64,000 nucleotides of DNA from Flavobacteriaceae bacterium HL-DH10 (GCA_031826515.1 CP134536.1:4036501-4100500), one strand, 5' to 3'; counted from the first letter of the stretch, positions 1 through 9,762 are shown. Notes: generated from the sequence alone by a model not told the origin. Program-made: numbers and translations.

Positions 1-1
1 A

Positions 2-1126
2 GACAAATTAATTACTGACATAAAACTAGGTGGCAATGCAGCTATTCCATTAGTTCAGCAATTAACAAAAGTTATAAAGAATTCAAATTTTGAAGCTTCA
101 AAATATGTTCATTTTGGAGCTACTAGTCAAGACATTATTGATACCGCTTCAATACTATCTATAAAAGAAGTTATCTCATGGATGGAAGATAAATTAATTA
201 CTCTTGAACAAGCTCTATTAAATATTACAAAAAAACACCAAAATACAATTATGATTGGTCGCACTTTAATGCAACAAGCTCGACCAATTACTTTTGGATT
301 AAAAACTGCAAATTGGCTAGAAAGTATAACCCGTTCAAAACTTAGATTACAAACTGTTAAAACTGATGTTCTACAAATACAATTAAGTGGCGCTGTTGGT
401 AGCGGCAATAACAATATTACTGACGAGGTTCAAATAAAATTTGCCGAATATTTAAATTTAAGAAATGCCTCACTATGGCAATCGCAAAGAGATGACTTAA
501 ATGAATTTGCTAGCGTTTTAGGGATTTTAAGTGGTTCTCTTGGAAAAATTGCTAAAGACATTTCTTTAATGATGCAAACGGAAGTTGGAGAAGCATTTGA
601 AGGCGCACAAGAAGGGAAAGGGGGCTCTAGCACTATGCCTCATAAAAGAAACCCAGTAACATGCGCACTAATATTAAGCAATAGTACAAGAACACCAGGC
701 CTAGTATCTACAATGCTATCTAGTATGATACAAGAACACGAGAGATCTGCTGGGTATTGGCATGCCGAATGGGAAACATTGACTCAATTAATAGGTTTAA
801 CATGCGGATCTCTTGAAAAAAGTATTGATTTAATTGAAAATTTAGAAGTAGAAACAGAACGTATGCTCCAAAATATTGAAATAACAAACGGTCTCATTTA
901 TGCAGAAAAAGTAGCCTTCGCTTTATCAAGTACATTAGGCAAAATGCAAGCACATGAAGCTATTAAAAAAGCATGTAAACTATCCATTTCTACTGGAAAG
1001 CATTTAAAACAAATAATTATAGAAACGCATACAGAAATAGATAATATTGACGAGCTATTTCAACCTGAAAATGCTATTGGAAATAGCATAAAATGGGTTG
1101 AAAAAATAATATATAGGTATTCTTAA
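2..1126 (+). CDS. pcaB: 3-carboxy-cis,cis-muconate cycloisomerase, 5' end missing
   Basis: This is a member of the fumarase/aspartase superfamily that would cycloisomerise 3-carboxy-cis,cis-muconate in the protocatechuate branch of the beta-ketoadipate pathway. The reading frame is open to the left edge, so the true start lies outside the window; the ATG at 182 is internal. Near nt 110-150 it encodes the superfamily motif HFGATSQDIIDTA, and near nt 622-657 the signature SSTMPHKRNP with the catalytic-loop serine. Downstream genes of the same pathway follow on the same strand with a 35-bp gap, which favours PcaB over adenylosuccinate lyase or argininosuccinate lyase. The function assignment rests on family plus context. 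Confidence 0.9.
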   Translation, partial: DKLITDIKLGGNAAIPLVQQLTKVIKNSNFEASKYVHFGATSQDIIDTASILSIKEVISWMEDKLITLEQALLNITKKHQNTIMIGRTLMQQARPITFGLKTANWLESITRSKLRLQTVKTDVLQIQLSGAVGSGNNNITDEVQIKFAEYLNLRNASLWQSQRDDLNEFASVLGILSGSLGKIAKDISLMMQTEVGEAFEGAQEGKGGSSTMPHKRNPVTCALILSNSTRTPGLVSTMLSSMIQEHERSAGYWHAEWETLTQLIGLTCGSLEKSIDLIENLEVETERMLQNIEITNGLIYAEKVAFALSSTLGKMQAHEAIKKACKLSISTGKHLKQIIIETHTEIDNIDELFQPENAIGNSIKWVEKIIYRYS

Positions 1127-1161
1127 ATTTAATTAAAAGTTTCAACATAAAACTAAATAAA

Positions 1162-2229
1162 ATGTCTAAAAAATACACCACATTCACCATGAATGAATCT
1201 TTTCCAATGAATGCATGGTATGCAGTAGCTTGGGATACAGAATTAAAACATGAGTTATTACCAAGAGTCATTTGCAATAAACCGTTAGTGCTTTATCGTA
1301 AAAAAGATGGCACTCCTGTAGTTTTAGAAGATGCCTGTTGGCATCGTTTACTTCCTCTATCCAAGGGGAAATTACGAGGAGACACAGTAGTTTGTGGTTA
1401 TCATGGTTTAGAATTCAATAACGAAGGACAATGCACATATATGCCTTCTCAAAAAACTATTAATCCTTCAGCTTGTGTGCGCTCATATCCTGCTGTAGAA
1501 AAATATCGTTTTATTTGGGTGTGGATGGGCGACCCTGCAGTTGCAGACAGTAGTAAAATACCAGACATGCATTGGAATAATGATCCTGAATGGGCTGGTG
1601 ATGGTAAAATGATTGAAGTTAAATGTAATTATAGATTGGTAATAGATAATTTAATGGATCTAACACATGAAACTTTTGTTCATTCTGAAAGTATTGGTGA
1701 TCGAAATGTAGCCGAGGCTCCTTTCGATGTACATTATGATGAACATACAGCTACAGTAACCCGTTGGATGAAAGGCATAAAACCACCACCATTTTGGCAT
1801 GGTCAATTAAATAAAAAAATAAAATATGACGGCTTAGTTGATCGTTGGCAAATTATAAAATTTGAAGCACCTTGCACTGTAAATATAGATGTTGGTGTTG
1901 CCGTTGCAGGCACTGGTGCTCCCGAAGGGGATAGATCTCAGGGAGTTAATGGTTATGTATTAAATACCATTACACCTTCTACTAATCAAACATGTTATTA
2001 TTTCTGGGCCTTTAGTAGGAACTATAATCTTAAAGACCAAAGCAATACCACCGAACTAAAAGATGGCGTAGCTTCAATATTTGCACAAGACGAAGACATC
2101 CTTGAAGCTCAACAGAAAGCTATAAACACAAATCCAACGCGAGAATTTTATAATTTAAATATCGACGCTGGAGCTATGTGGGCTAGAAGAATTACAGACA
2201 AAATGGTTAAAAATGAAAATCAAGACTAA
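1162..2229 (+). CDS. vanA: Rieske non-heme iron oxygenase, vanillate O-demethylase-like oxygenase subunit
   Basis: This is the probable oxygenase component that would O-demethylate vanillate or a related methoxybenzoate to protocatechuate. The 355 residues show a Rieske [2Fe-2S] site (C59-x-H61 and C78-x2-H81) followed by the mononuclear iron motif D166-x2-H169-x4-H174. Length and single-subunit layout fit the VanA group. Its stop codon overlaps the start of the next gene, the reductase, so the two are probably translationally coupled. Placement between pcaB and pcaDC/pobA supports a substrate that funnels into protocatechuate. The exact methoxy-aromatic substrate cannot be read from the sequence. 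Confidence 0.82.
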   Translation: MSKKYTTFTMNESFPMNAWYAVAWDTELKHELLPRVICNKPLVLYRKKDGTPVVLEDACWHRLLPLSKGKLRGDTVVCGYHGLEFNNEGQCTYMPSQKTINPSACVRSYPAVEKYRFIWVWMGDPAVADSSKIPDMHWNNDPEWAGDGKMIEVKCNYRLVIDNLMDLTHETFVHSESIGDRNVAEAPFDVHYDEHTATVTRWMKGIKPPPFWHGQLNKKIKYDGLVDRWQIIKFEAPCTVNIDVGVAVAGTGAPEGDRSQGVNGYVLNTITPSTNQTCYYFWAFSRNYNLKDQSNTTELKDGVASIFAQDEDILEAQQKAINTNPTREFYNLNIDAGAMWARRITDKMVKNENQD

Positions 2230-3212
2230 TGCGATATAGAAACACTTGGGTTAACGCTACTATTACCAATACCGAATTGATAGCTAAAAACGTCGTAAAA
2301 ATACAGTTAACACCAGAAAATGGTGCTAAAAAATTCACTGTTGGTTCACATATAGATGTTTCTTTTTTAATAAATGGAGTCACAGAAATTCGAAGCTACT
2401 CTCTGGTAGGTCAATATAACCCAAAAGAGCCCTATTCAATTGCTATAAAACGTCTACCCTCAAGTCGTGGTGGATCAAACTATATGTGGTCTTTAAAAAA
2501 AGGTAGTCAAATAAAAATTTCTCAACCTACCAATCATTTCGAATTAAAACACAATGCTAGTGATTATTTACTTATTGCTGGAGGTATTGGAATCACTCCA
2601 TTATTAGGCATGGCAGAGCAATTGCACTCCAAAAAAGACATCAATTTACGGATGTTGTATTTAGGACGAAACGAAGAAGAAATGCCTTTTGCTGAACATT
2701 TAAAAACCCTCTTAGGAGATAGACTAGAACTACATTACAGTGATGAAAGCGGGTATTATGATATTGGTAAACTCAACTCTATAGCAAATAACCAGACGCA
2801 AATATATCTATGCGGACCTTTATTACTTATGAACAGCGTTCGTAAAATATGGGAAGCAAGTCCGTTTGAAAATGCACATTTACATTTTGAAACATTTGGA
2901 ACTACAGGTTTATTTTCACCGCAAAATTTTACAGTAAAAATTCCACGTTTTAACAAAGAATTTGTTGTGGGTGAAAACCAAACCTTATTACAAGTTTTAG
3001 AAGAAAATAATTTAGAAATCATGTACGATTGTAAAAAAGGGGAATGTGGCTTATGTCAAGTTGATATATTGGAATACAAAGGCGATATAGACCATCGTGA
3101 TTTATTTTTTAGTGAAGAAGAAAAAAGTAAAAACTTAAAAATGTGCGCTTGTGTGAGCAGAGTTGCCAATGGACATGTTGTAATTGACACCGCTTACAGA
3201 AGTAACATTTAA
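2229..3212 (+). CDS. vanB: Rieske oxygenase reductase, vanillate O-demethylase-like
   Basis: This reductase passes electrons from NAD(P)H to the preceding Rieske oxygenase. The 327-residue protein has an N-terminal flavin-binding barrel (RSYSL near residue 57), a nucleotide-binding domain with the GGIGITP motif near residue 118, and a C-terminal plant-type [2Fe-2S] domain with cysteines 268, 273, 276 and 306. This FMN-NAD-ferredoxin order is typical of class IA (phthalate dioxygenase reductase/VanB) enzymes. Its ATG overlaps the stop of the oxygenase gene. It sits in the same operon as pca and pob genes. Confidence 0.82.
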   Translation: MRYRNTWVNATITNTELIAKNVVKIQLTPENGAKKFTVGSHIDVSFLINGVTEIRSYSLVGQYNPKEPYSIAIKRLPSSRGGSNYMWSLKKGSQIKISQPTNHFELKHNASDYLLIAGGIGITPLLGMAEQLHSKKDINLRMLYLGRNEEEMPFAEHLKTLLGDRLELHYSDESGYYDIGKLNSIANNQTQIYLCGPLLLMNSVRKIWEASPFENAHLHFETFGTTGLFSPQNFTVKIPRFNKEFVVGENQTLLQVLEENNLEIMYDCKKGECGLCQVDILEYKGDIDHRDLFFSEEEKSKNLKMCACVSRVANGHVVIDTAYRSNI

Positions 3213-3220
3213 CATAAAAA

Positions 3221-4345
3221 ATGAAAACTAATTATAAAATTCAAGGCACGCCGAATAGTCCCGTATTGATGTTTTCTAACTCATTGGGTACTGATATGAG
3301 TATGTGGGATGAATTAATTCCTTACCTACTTCCATATTTTAGAGTTTTACAGTATGACACACGAGGTCATGGCAGTAGTGAAGCAACACAACACCCATAT
3401 ACTATTTCTTTATTAGGTCAGGACGTTATAGATTTATTAGATAAATTAAATCTTGACAAGGTGTACTTCTGTGGTCTTTCTATGGGCGGCTTAATTGGAC
3501 AGTGGCTTGGGATAAATCACCCTGACCGCTTATTAAAACTTATTATAAGCAATACCGATTCTAAAATTGGAAATAATCAAGGTTGGAACGATCGCATAAA
3601 AACAATTTCAGAACATGGAATGAGCGCCATTATTGACAGTACATTAGAAAGATGGTTTACTGATAATTTTAGAAAAACAAATTCTAGCACAGTTGAACAA
3701 ACCAAATCTATGTTTCTAGCTAACAATACTTTGGGATACACAAACTGCTGTGCCGCTGTAAGAGATGCCGATTTTAGAGAGACACTAAAAAATATTTCAA
3801 CAGAAACGTTAATCATCACTGGTAATGAAGATACAGTTACTGGTGTTAATGCAGCAAATAAAATGGCTTTAGAAATCCCAAATTCAAACGTTGAAATCGT
3901 AAATGCTCGGCATTTATCCAGTACAGAGCTTCCCGAAATATATTCAGAATTACTTATTAATTTTATTATTGGAAACAATGTTTTTGATAGAGGCATGCAC
4001 GTTAGACGCACCGTGTTAGGGGATACTCATGTAAACAGATCAAACTCAAATAAAAATAACTTTAATAGTGAATTTCAAGAATTTATTTCCAACTACGCAT
4101 GGGGCGAAATCTGGACAAGACCGGGATTATCTAAACATAATAGAAGCTTAATTACACTCGCGATGCTAATAGCATTAAATAGAACGCCCGAATTTAAAAT
4201 GCATCTTAGAGCCGCTTTTAATAATGGTGTTACTAAAAACGAAATTAAAGAAGTTATTATGCAATCTGGTATTTACTGTGGTCTTCCAGCAGCAAATGAG
4301 GCAATTCACATCGCAGAAGAAGTATTTAAAGAATTAGGATTATAA
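3221..4345 (+). CDS. pcaL: Fused 3-oxoadipate enol-lactonase / 4-carboxymuconolactone decarboxylase
   Basis: The 374 residues join two consecutive pathway enzymes. Residues 1 to about 250 form an alpha/beta hydrolase with the nucleophile elbow GLSMGG (Ser87) and a late ARHLSS histidine, as expected for PcaD enol-lactonase. Residues from about 260 to the end are a carboxymuconolactone decarboxylase domain (PcaC, AhpD-like helices). PcaD-PcaC fusions are known under the name PcaL, usually with the same domain order. The gene starts 8 bp after vanB and ends 9 bp before pobA, so it is inside the operon. The fusion is seen directly as one open frame with no sign of a frameshift. Confidence 0.9.
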   Translation: MKTNYKIQGTPNSPVLMFSNSLGTDMSMWDELIPYLLPYFRVLQYDTRGHGSSEATQHPYTISLLGQDVIDLLDKLNLDKVYFCGLSMGGLIGQWLGINHPDRLLKLIISNTDSKIGNNQGWNDRIKTISEHGMSAIIDSTLERWFTDNFRKTNSSTVEQTKSMFLANNTLGYTNCCAAVRDADFRETLKNISTETLIITGNEDTVTGVNAANKMALEIPNSNVEIVNARHLSSTELPEIYSELLINFIIGNNVFDRGMHVRRTVLGDTHVNRSNSNKNNFNSEFQEFISNYAWGEIWTRPGLSKHNRSLITLAMLIALNRTPEFKMHLRAAFNNGVTKNEIKEVIMQSGIYCGLPAANEAIHIAEEVFKELGL

Positions 4346-4354
4346 TATTAGTAA

Positions 4355-5548
4355 ATGAAAACAATTAAAACACAAGTTGGCATCATTGGTGCTGGACCAG
4401 CAGGACTGGTTTTGGCGCATTGGTTAAAAAAACACGGCATATCTTCTGTAATATTAGAACTACGTTCTAGGGAATACGTTGAAGGCAGAGTACGAGCAGG
4501 ATTGTTAGAACAGAATACAGTAGATATTATTAAACACTTAGGTTTAGGAGATCGATTAGAAAAGGAAGGCATTGAACACGACGGGGTATACCTGAGTTTT
4601 GATGAAGAACGCATTCACGTACCGTTTTCTGAACTTACAAACGGAAGGAAAATCACTATTTACGGACAACAAGAAGTTGTTAAAGACCTTACAGATATCT
4701 GGCTGGAACAAGGTGAACAACTCTATTTTGAAACAGGAGCTAAAGAGATTGTAGATTTTGATACAGATAGTCCGAAAATTCATTTTGAAAAAAATGGTGA
4801 AGCAGGCATTCTAGAATGCGATTTCGTAGCCGCTTGCGATGGTTTTCATGGTATTGGCAGAAAAACAATGCCAAAGGATAGTTATAAATCCTATGATATC
4901 ACCTACCCTTTTAGTTGGTTAGGTATTCTAGCAAATGTAGCCCCTTCAACAGACGAATTAATTTATGCTTATCATGAAAACGGATTCGCATTACATAGCT
5001 TGCGTTCAGAAACCGTAAGTCGTTTGTATTTGCAAGTTGATAATGATGAAAATTTAGACGACTGGCCTGATGACCGCATTTGGAAAGAGCTTTCTACCCG
5101 CTTAGGAACCAAAGGTTGGAAGCTAAAATCGGGCCCTATCTTCGATAAAAGCATCACACCCATGCGAAGTCATATGATTGATAATCTTCAATCTGGAAGG
5201 TTGTTTTTAGCAGGTGATTCTGGTCATATTGTACCTCCAACAGGTGGAAAAGGATTGAATCTAGCCGTTGCAGATGTTAAACATTTGGTAGATGGATTTG
5301 TAGATTTCTACAAAAATAACACCACCGAATTCCTTGATAATTATACCGAACAAGCCCTGAAAAGAATTTGGAGAGCACAAGATTTTTCAAACTTTATGAC
5401 AACACTTTTTCATAAACAAGATAATCATGGTTCGTATACTTACAGATTACAAAAAGCAAAAATAGATTATATAAAAATGTCAAAAGCCTATAAAACAACC
5501 ATTGCTGAGAATTATGTTGGATTGCCTTTTGAATCGTTTGAATCATAA
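4355..5548 (+). CDS. pobA: 4-hydroxybenzoate 3-monooxygenase
   Basis: This FAD-dependent aromatic hydroxylase would convert 4-hydroxybenzoate to protocatechuate using NAD(P)H and oxygen. Residues 12-17 (GAGPAG) form the dinucleotide-binding fold, an ACDGFHG segment gives the FAD/NADPH motif, and GDSGHIVPPTGGKG near residue 290 is the FAD ribityl-binding motif of the family. The length of 397 residues equals that of characterised PobA proteins. It lies between pcaDC and the CoA-transferase gene with gaps of about 10 bp, consistent with a single transcript in which two upper pathways (VanAB and PobA) converge on protocatechuate. Confidence 0.93.
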   Translation: MKTIKTQVGIIGAGPAGLVLAHWLKKHGISSVILELRSREYVEGRVRAGLLEQNTVDIIKHLGLGDRLEKEGIEHDGVYLSFDEERIHVPFSELTNGRKITIYGQQEVVKDLTDIWLEQGEQLYFETGAKEIVDFDTDSPKIHFEKNGEAGILECDFVAACDGFHGIGRKTMPKDSYKSYDITYPFSWLGILANVAPSTDELIYAYHENGFALHSLRSETVSRLYLQVDNDENLDDWPDDRIWKELSTRLGTKGWKLKSGPIFDKSITPMRSHMIDNLQSGRLFLAGDSGHIVPPTGGKGLNLAVADVKHLVDGFVDFYKNNTTEFLDNYTEQALKRIWRAQDFSNFMTTLFHKQDNHGSYTYRLQKAKIDYIKMSKAYKTTIAENYVGLPFESFES

Positions 5549-5558
5549 TATTATATAA

Positions 5559-6905
5559 ATGAAAGAAGTACCACAAATAACCGCAAAAGAGGCTGCTACC
5601 TTAGTAAAAGATGGTGACATCATACTAGGTGGTGGTTTTGGCATGACCGGAAATCCGGTGCATGTCATTCATGCATTGGCTGAAACAAAAACAAAAAATT
5701 TAACATTTATAGCCAACAATGTGGGTGAACCTAACATGGGTGGTGGCCGTTTATTAAATAATGGGCAATTAAAAAAAATGGTGGGTTCGTTTTTTACATC
5801 TAATCCTGAAGCCGTCAAAGCCGCACAATCTGGAAGCATTGAATACGAATTATTGCCTCAAGGCACTCTAGCTGAAGCCATTAGATCTGGAGGTGCTGGT
5901 ATTGGTGGCTTTTATACACCAACTTCGGCAGGAACTTTAATTGCAGAAGGAAGAGAGACCAAATACATTAACGGTAAAGAACAAGTTTTTATTGAAGGTA
6001 TACGAGGTAATGTGGCAATCATCAGAGCTTGGAAAGCAGATACTTCAGGCAATTTACAGTACCGAATGACCGAGCAAAACTTTAACCGAGCCATGGCTAC
6101 GGCAGCTGATATTGTAATTGCTGAAGTTCAGGAAATTGTTCCTGTAGGCTCTCTAGACCCCGATGAAATTCACACTCCTGGTTGTTTTATAGATTATTTA
6201 GTTGTAAAGAAATTATCTGAAGAAGATTTAGGAACTTCAGCTTCTGTAGGATTGTCTAAAGTCATTGATGAGAAGCGGATGAATATGGCTAAAAGAGCTT
6301 TCGCTGAATTAAATAAAGGAGATGTTGTAAATTTAGGTATTGGCATTCCCACTTTAGTTGCTGATTTGATCAAACCTGAAGACGGCATTATTTTACATAC
6401 AGAAAATGGGATGTTAGGCGTTGGCCCAGAACCAAAAGATGGTAAAGGTGCTATGTTTTATCCGGTAAACGCAGGTAAAGTTCCAGTTACAGCATTACCA
6501 GGAAGCAGCTATTTTGATAGTGCCGATAGTTTTGCCATGATACGCGGTGGGCATATCGATGTTGCCATAATGGGAGGATTAGAAGTTGATGCCTCAGGTA
6601 ATCTAGCCAATTGGTCCGTTCCAGGAAAGCCTTTATTAGGAGTTGGAGGCGCCATGGATTTAGCATCAGGTGCTAAAAAATTAATTATAACTTTAAGTCA
6701 CTCAGATAGGTCTGGAACATCAAAAGTAGTAAACAAATGTACCTTACCTATTACTGATTATAATTGTGTAGATATACTAATTACCGAATTAGCGGTTTTT
6801 AAATTTATTGATGGCCAATTAACTCTAATTGAAATTTTACCAGGAAGTTCACTCGAAGAAATTAGAGCTAAAACGGAAGCTAAATTTATTGAAAAACTTA
6901 ATTAA
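5559..6905 (+). CDS. Fused A and B subunits of 3-oxoadipate CoA-transferase
   Basis: This family I CoA transferase would activate 3-oxoadipate with succinyl-CoA. The 448 residues hold the alpha subunit (residues 1 to about 220, with GGGFG near residue 25) and the beta subunit (from about 235, with the nucleophile motif ENGMLGVGP). In most bacteria these are two genes (pcaI and pcaJ); here they are one frame. The protein could also be a butyrate-acetoacetate or succinyl-CoA:3-ketoacid transferase, but the position between pobA and the thiolase makes the oxoadipate role most likely. The next gene begins 6 bp after the stop codon. Confidence 0.85.
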   Translation: MKEVPQITAKEAATLVKDGDIILGGGFGMTGNPVHVIHALAETKTKNLTFIANNVGEPNMGGGRLLNNGQLKKMVGSFFTSNPEAVKAAQSGSIEYELLPQGTLAEAIRSGGAGIGGFYTPTSAGTLIAEGRETKYINGKEQVFIEGIRGNVAIIRAWKADTSGNLQYRMTEQNFNRAMATAADIVIAEVQEIVPVGSLDPDEIHTPGCFIDYLVVKKLSEEDLGTSASVGLSKVIDEKRMNMAKRAFAELNKGDVVNLGIGIPTLVADLIKPEDGIILHTENGMLGVGPEPKDGKGAMFYPVNAGKVPVTALPGSSYFDSADSFAMIRGGHIDVAIMGGLEVDASGNLANWSVPGKPLLGVGGAMDLASGAKKLIITLSHSDRSGTSKVVNKCTLPITDYNCVDILITELAVFKFIDGQLTLIEILPGSSLEEIRAKTEAKFIEKLN

Positions 6906-6911
6906 AAAAAA

Positions 6912-8123
6912 ATGAGAGAAGCCTTTATAGTTGATGCATTAAGAACACCCATAGGAAGTTTTAAAGGGATTTTAGCTCCCGTAAGAGCAGATGATTTAGC
7001 TGCTATTCCGATAAAAGCATTATTAGAAAAGTATCCAAACATACCAAAAGATGCCATTGATGATGTTATTTTGGGTTGCCATAATCAAGCAGGAGAAGAC
7101 AACCGTAACGTTGCTCGCATGGCTTTGTTATTAGCGGGTCTACCCTATTCTGTACCTGGAGAAACAATTAACAGACTTTGCTCCTCTGGGATGTCGGCTA
7201 TCATTCATGCCAATAGAGCCATAAAAGCCAATGATGGCGATCTATTCATTGCTGGTGGTATGGAGCATATGTCTCGTGGACCTTTTGTGATTTCAAAAGC
7301 ATCATCGGCTTATGGGAATGATTCTAAGATGGAAGATTCTAGTTTCGGATGGCGTTTTGTAAACCCCAAATTACATGAGTTGTATGGAACAGATGCTATG
7401 GGAATCACTGCAGAAAATCTAGCAGACATGTTTTCTATTTCCAGAGAAGACCAAGACTTGTTCGCGTTCAATTCTCAAATGAAAGCAACTAAAGCCCAAA
7501 AAAATGGCGTTTTGGCTGAAGAAATTATTTCTGTTGAAATTCCTCAAAGAAAAGGAAATTCTATTATTGTTGATACAGATGAATTTATAAGACCAAATAC
7601 AACCCTAGAGACTTTAGCAAAACTTCGTGCCGTTTTTAAGAAGGACGGCACTGTAACTGCTGGTAATGCCTCTGGATTAAATGATGGTGCAGCTGCCATG
7701 TTAGTGGTTTCAGAAGAAGCACTAAAAAAATACAACTTAAAGCCTAAGTCTAGAATTGTTGCGTCTGCAGTTGTTGGTGTTGAACCAAAAATTATGGGAA
7801 TCGGTCCTGTAGAAGCAACTAAAAAAGCACTAAAAAAAGCAGGATTAAAACTTAGTGACATGGATGTTATGGAATTTAACGAAGCATTTTCTGCACAAGC
7901 ATTGGCTTGTACAAGACAATTAGGATTAGACGATAATGACCCTAGAGTTAACCCCAACGGAGGTGCTATTGCTATTGGTCACCCATTAGGAATGTCAGGC
8001 ACACGAATTGTTCAAGCTGCTACAAACCAATTAATCCGTTCAGGAGGAAAATATGCGTTAGCTACCATGTGCATTGGTGTGGGTATGGGATATGCTGTTA
8101 TTATTGAAAATATCACTGTTTAG
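6912..8123 (+). CDS. pcaF: 3-oxoadipyl-CoA thiolase
   Basis: This thiolase-superfamily enzyme would cleave 3-oxoadipyl-CoA to succinyl-CoA and acetyl-CoA, the last step of the pathway. The 403 residues contain the acyl-accepting cysteine in NRLCSSGMSA near residue 92, the histidine motif GHPLGMSGTR near residue 356 and the second cysteine in ATMCIGVGMG near residue 390. The sequence alone cannot separate PcaF from other acetyl-CoA C-acyltransferases; the six preceding catabolic genes decide. It appears to be the last gene of the operon, since the next gene is a decayed transporter after a gap of about 90 bp. Confidence 0.9.
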   Translation: MREAFIVDALRTPIGSFKGILAPVRADDLAAIPIKALLEKYPNIPKDAIDDVILGCHNQAGEDNRNVARMALLLAGLPYSVPGETINRLCSSGMSAIIHANRAIKANDGDLFIAGGMEHMSRGPFVISKASSAYGNDSKMEDSSFGWRFVNPKLHELYGTDAMGITAENLADMFSISREDQDLFAFNSQMKATKAQKNGVLAEEIISVEIPQRKGNSIIVDTDEFIRPNTTLETLAKLRAVFKKDGTVTAGNASGLNDGAAAMLVVSEEALKKYNLKPKSRIVASAVVGVEPKIMGIGPVEATKKALKKAGLKLSDMDVMEFNEAFSAQALACTRQLGLDDNDPRVNPNGGAIAIGHPLGMSGTRIVQAATNQLIRSGGKYALATMCIGVGMGYAVIIENITV

Positions 8124-8214
8124 ATCATAATTTCTATCATTTAGCTAATGAAGTACATAAAAAAAAGATTCGAATATAAAAAACTGATCGAATATAAAAA
8201 GAGGAATAACCTAT

Positions 8215-9026
8215 ATGATTATTAACACCATAGCATTCACTCTTATGAATGCTATGGTAAAATATTTAAAACACATTCCTTCCATGGAACTTGTATTTTT
8301 TCGCTCTGTAGGTTCTAGTATATTGGCGACCAGTTATCTTTTAAAGCATAAAATCCCTCTATTTGGCAACAAACGTAAATTATTGATTTTAAAAAGTATT
8401 TTAGGATTAATGGCTATGAGTCTTTTTTACCTCCCTAAAATATTTACCAATTGGCATTGCCGTATCATTACGTTATTTGGCACCAATTTTCACAACTATT
8501 ATTGCTGTATTTTTTTTAAAGGAACGGATACGTTTTATACAATTGTTTTTTATAATACTGGCCTTTACTGGTGTACTAATATTAAAAGAATTTGGGAATG
8601 ATGTAAATATTTATGGTCTGGTTTTAGTATTATGCGCTTCCGTTTTAAGCAGTATTGATTACGTTATCGTTAGGAAAATAGGATTATCCCATGGTTATTG
8701 TAAATTATTTTATGGTTTTTTCAACTATTGTGGCCTTACTATTTTCATTAAATCATTGGGTACCCCCAGTGAATGGCAAAGAATGGCTTATCTTAATAAG
8801 TCTTGGTATTGCTGGAAATTACGGACAACTATATGTGACAAAAGCCATTCAGATTGCAGCCATCCATATTGTAACCCCAATAAATTATTTAGAAAGTGTT
8901 CTTGCCATTATTATTGGCATTTGTTGGTTTGGAGAGGGGTATGGCTTTTTTAGTATTTTGGGCGTAACAATAATTATTGCAAGATTAGTATTCAATACTT
9001 TGTATAAGCAAAAACTCAAAATTTAA
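8215..9026 (+). pseudogene. EamA/DMT-family transporter, broken by two frameshifts
   Basis: Three overlapping frames together spell one drug/metabolite transporter of about 270 residues with EamA-type membrane helices. The first frame (from ATG 8215) leaves the family pattern near nt 8430, where one extra base (a C in the run after TTTTTTA) would restore the motif FYSLKYLPIGIAVSLRYLAP. The second frame runs from there to about nt 8690, and the third continues to the stop at 9024-9026. The second break near nt 8688 removes more than a single obvious base. With two lesions the gene is probably dead. It lies at the boundary between the catabolic operon and insertion-sequence remnants. Confidence 0.8.
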
Positions 9027-9111
9027 ATCTTTATTAAAATAAAATTTCTAAGATGAAGGCCTATATAAAATTTGAAAGGTTATTTGCAAAGTCTGATGAA
9101 TTTGTCATTTT

Positions 9112-9138
9112 TATACATAATGTTTAAAATTATGTATA
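9112..9138. repeat. Perfect 9-bp inverted repeat
   Basis: TATACATAA at 9112-9120 and TTATGTATA at 9130-9138 are perfect inverted copies around a 9-base A/T loop. The repeat lies between the dead transporter and the IS3-type remnant. It may be part of an old insertion-sequence end or an operator; no U-tract follows, so a terminator is unlikely. Confidence 0.5.
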
Positions 9139-9231
9139 GAATTATAAAGTAATCAGACGGTGGACTTACTACATTAGACTGGACAAAAAGTTGTGAGATT
9201 TAAAGTTGCATAAATTAACTTTGAATCATAA

Positions 9232-9525
9232 AAAAAAGAAACAGAAATTACAGCACATCATTTAAACAAAAGGCAGTAGAATTAAGCTATGCCCGTGGTC
9301 ATGTTAAACAAGTTTGTAAGGAACTGGATATTCCTTACTCCGTACTGCACCGCTGGCGACGAGAATCCCAAGATTATGGCAAGAACAGTTTTCCAGGTAG
9401 AGAGGTTCCAAAATTGACAGATGAGCAAAAAGAAATAGTACGACTAAAGAAGTAATTAAAGGATATATCGGAGGAACACGAGATCTTAAAAAAGGATAAC
9501 TTTATAGAAGTTTTGGAAAATTAAA
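9232..9525 (+). pseudogene. IS3-family transposase OrfA remnant
   Basis: Translated in one frame from about nt 9232, this stretch reads as an IS3/IS150-type OrfA: SFKQKAVELSYARG, then the helix-turn-helix VCKELDIPYSVLHRW, then LTDEQKEIVRLKK, an in-frame TAA at about nt 9453-9455, and LKDISEEHEILKK. There is no clear start codon, the stop interrupts the coiled region, and no OrfB follows. About 70 bp upstream, TGGAC sequences occur that could be a worn left end. It is a dead fragment. The stretch from 9526 to about 9650 shows no recognisable coding sequence. Confidence 0.75.
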
Positions 9526-9661
9526 CAGTTCTAAACAAGGGAAGCCTACAACTTATGAAAACACAAAATGAACACTGGCGAAAAAAAACAGCCAAAAAGC
9601 AACTTTAGAAACCAAACTTTTAGTCGTTGGCCAAATTCTAAACGATCCAATATATAATTTA

Positions 9662-9675
9662 TACCCTATAAGGTA
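9662..9675. promoter_or_regulatory. Putative HipB operator 1 (TACC-N6-GGTA)
   Basis: TACC at 9662-9665 and GGTA at 9672-9675 form an inverted repeat with spacer CTATAA. It is the farthest upstream of three copies before hipB. E. coli HipB binds TATCC-N8-GGATA, so a HipB-like repressor is the natural candidate; that link is inference. Confidence 0.7.
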
Positions 9676-9701
9676 CAAATACATCAATATAAAAATATTT
9701 A

Positions 9702-9715
9702 CACCCTTTGAGGTA
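9702..9715. promoter_or_regulatory. Putative HipB operator 2 (CACC-N6-GGTA)
   Basis: CACC at 9702-9705 and GGTA at 9712-9715 with spacer CTTTGA form the middle copy. It lies exactly 40 bp after the first and has one mismatch in the left half-site. Confidence 0.68.
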
Positions 9716-9741
9716 TAATTATAAAATATTTTCCTATATTG

Positions 9742-9755
9742 TACCCATAAAGGTA
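9742..9755. promoter_or_regulatory. Putative HipB operator 3 (TACC-N6-GGTA)
   Basis: TACC at 9742-9745 and GGTA at 9752-9755 with spacer CATAAA form the copy nearest the gene, exactly 40 bp after operator 2 and ending 7 bp before the hipB start codon. A repressor bound here would block the start site of the operon. Confidence 0.7.
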
Positions 9756-9762
9756 TAATAAA

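Noticed and set aside
3577-4011. 144-codon open frame antisense to pcaDC
   Set aside because: Antisense shadow of a clear two-domain enzyme; composition is what the complementary strand gives.
9541-9660. Coding sequence of an IS3 OrfB downstream of the OrfA remnant
   Set aside because: No frame shows DDE transposase motifs; only short stretches between stop codons.
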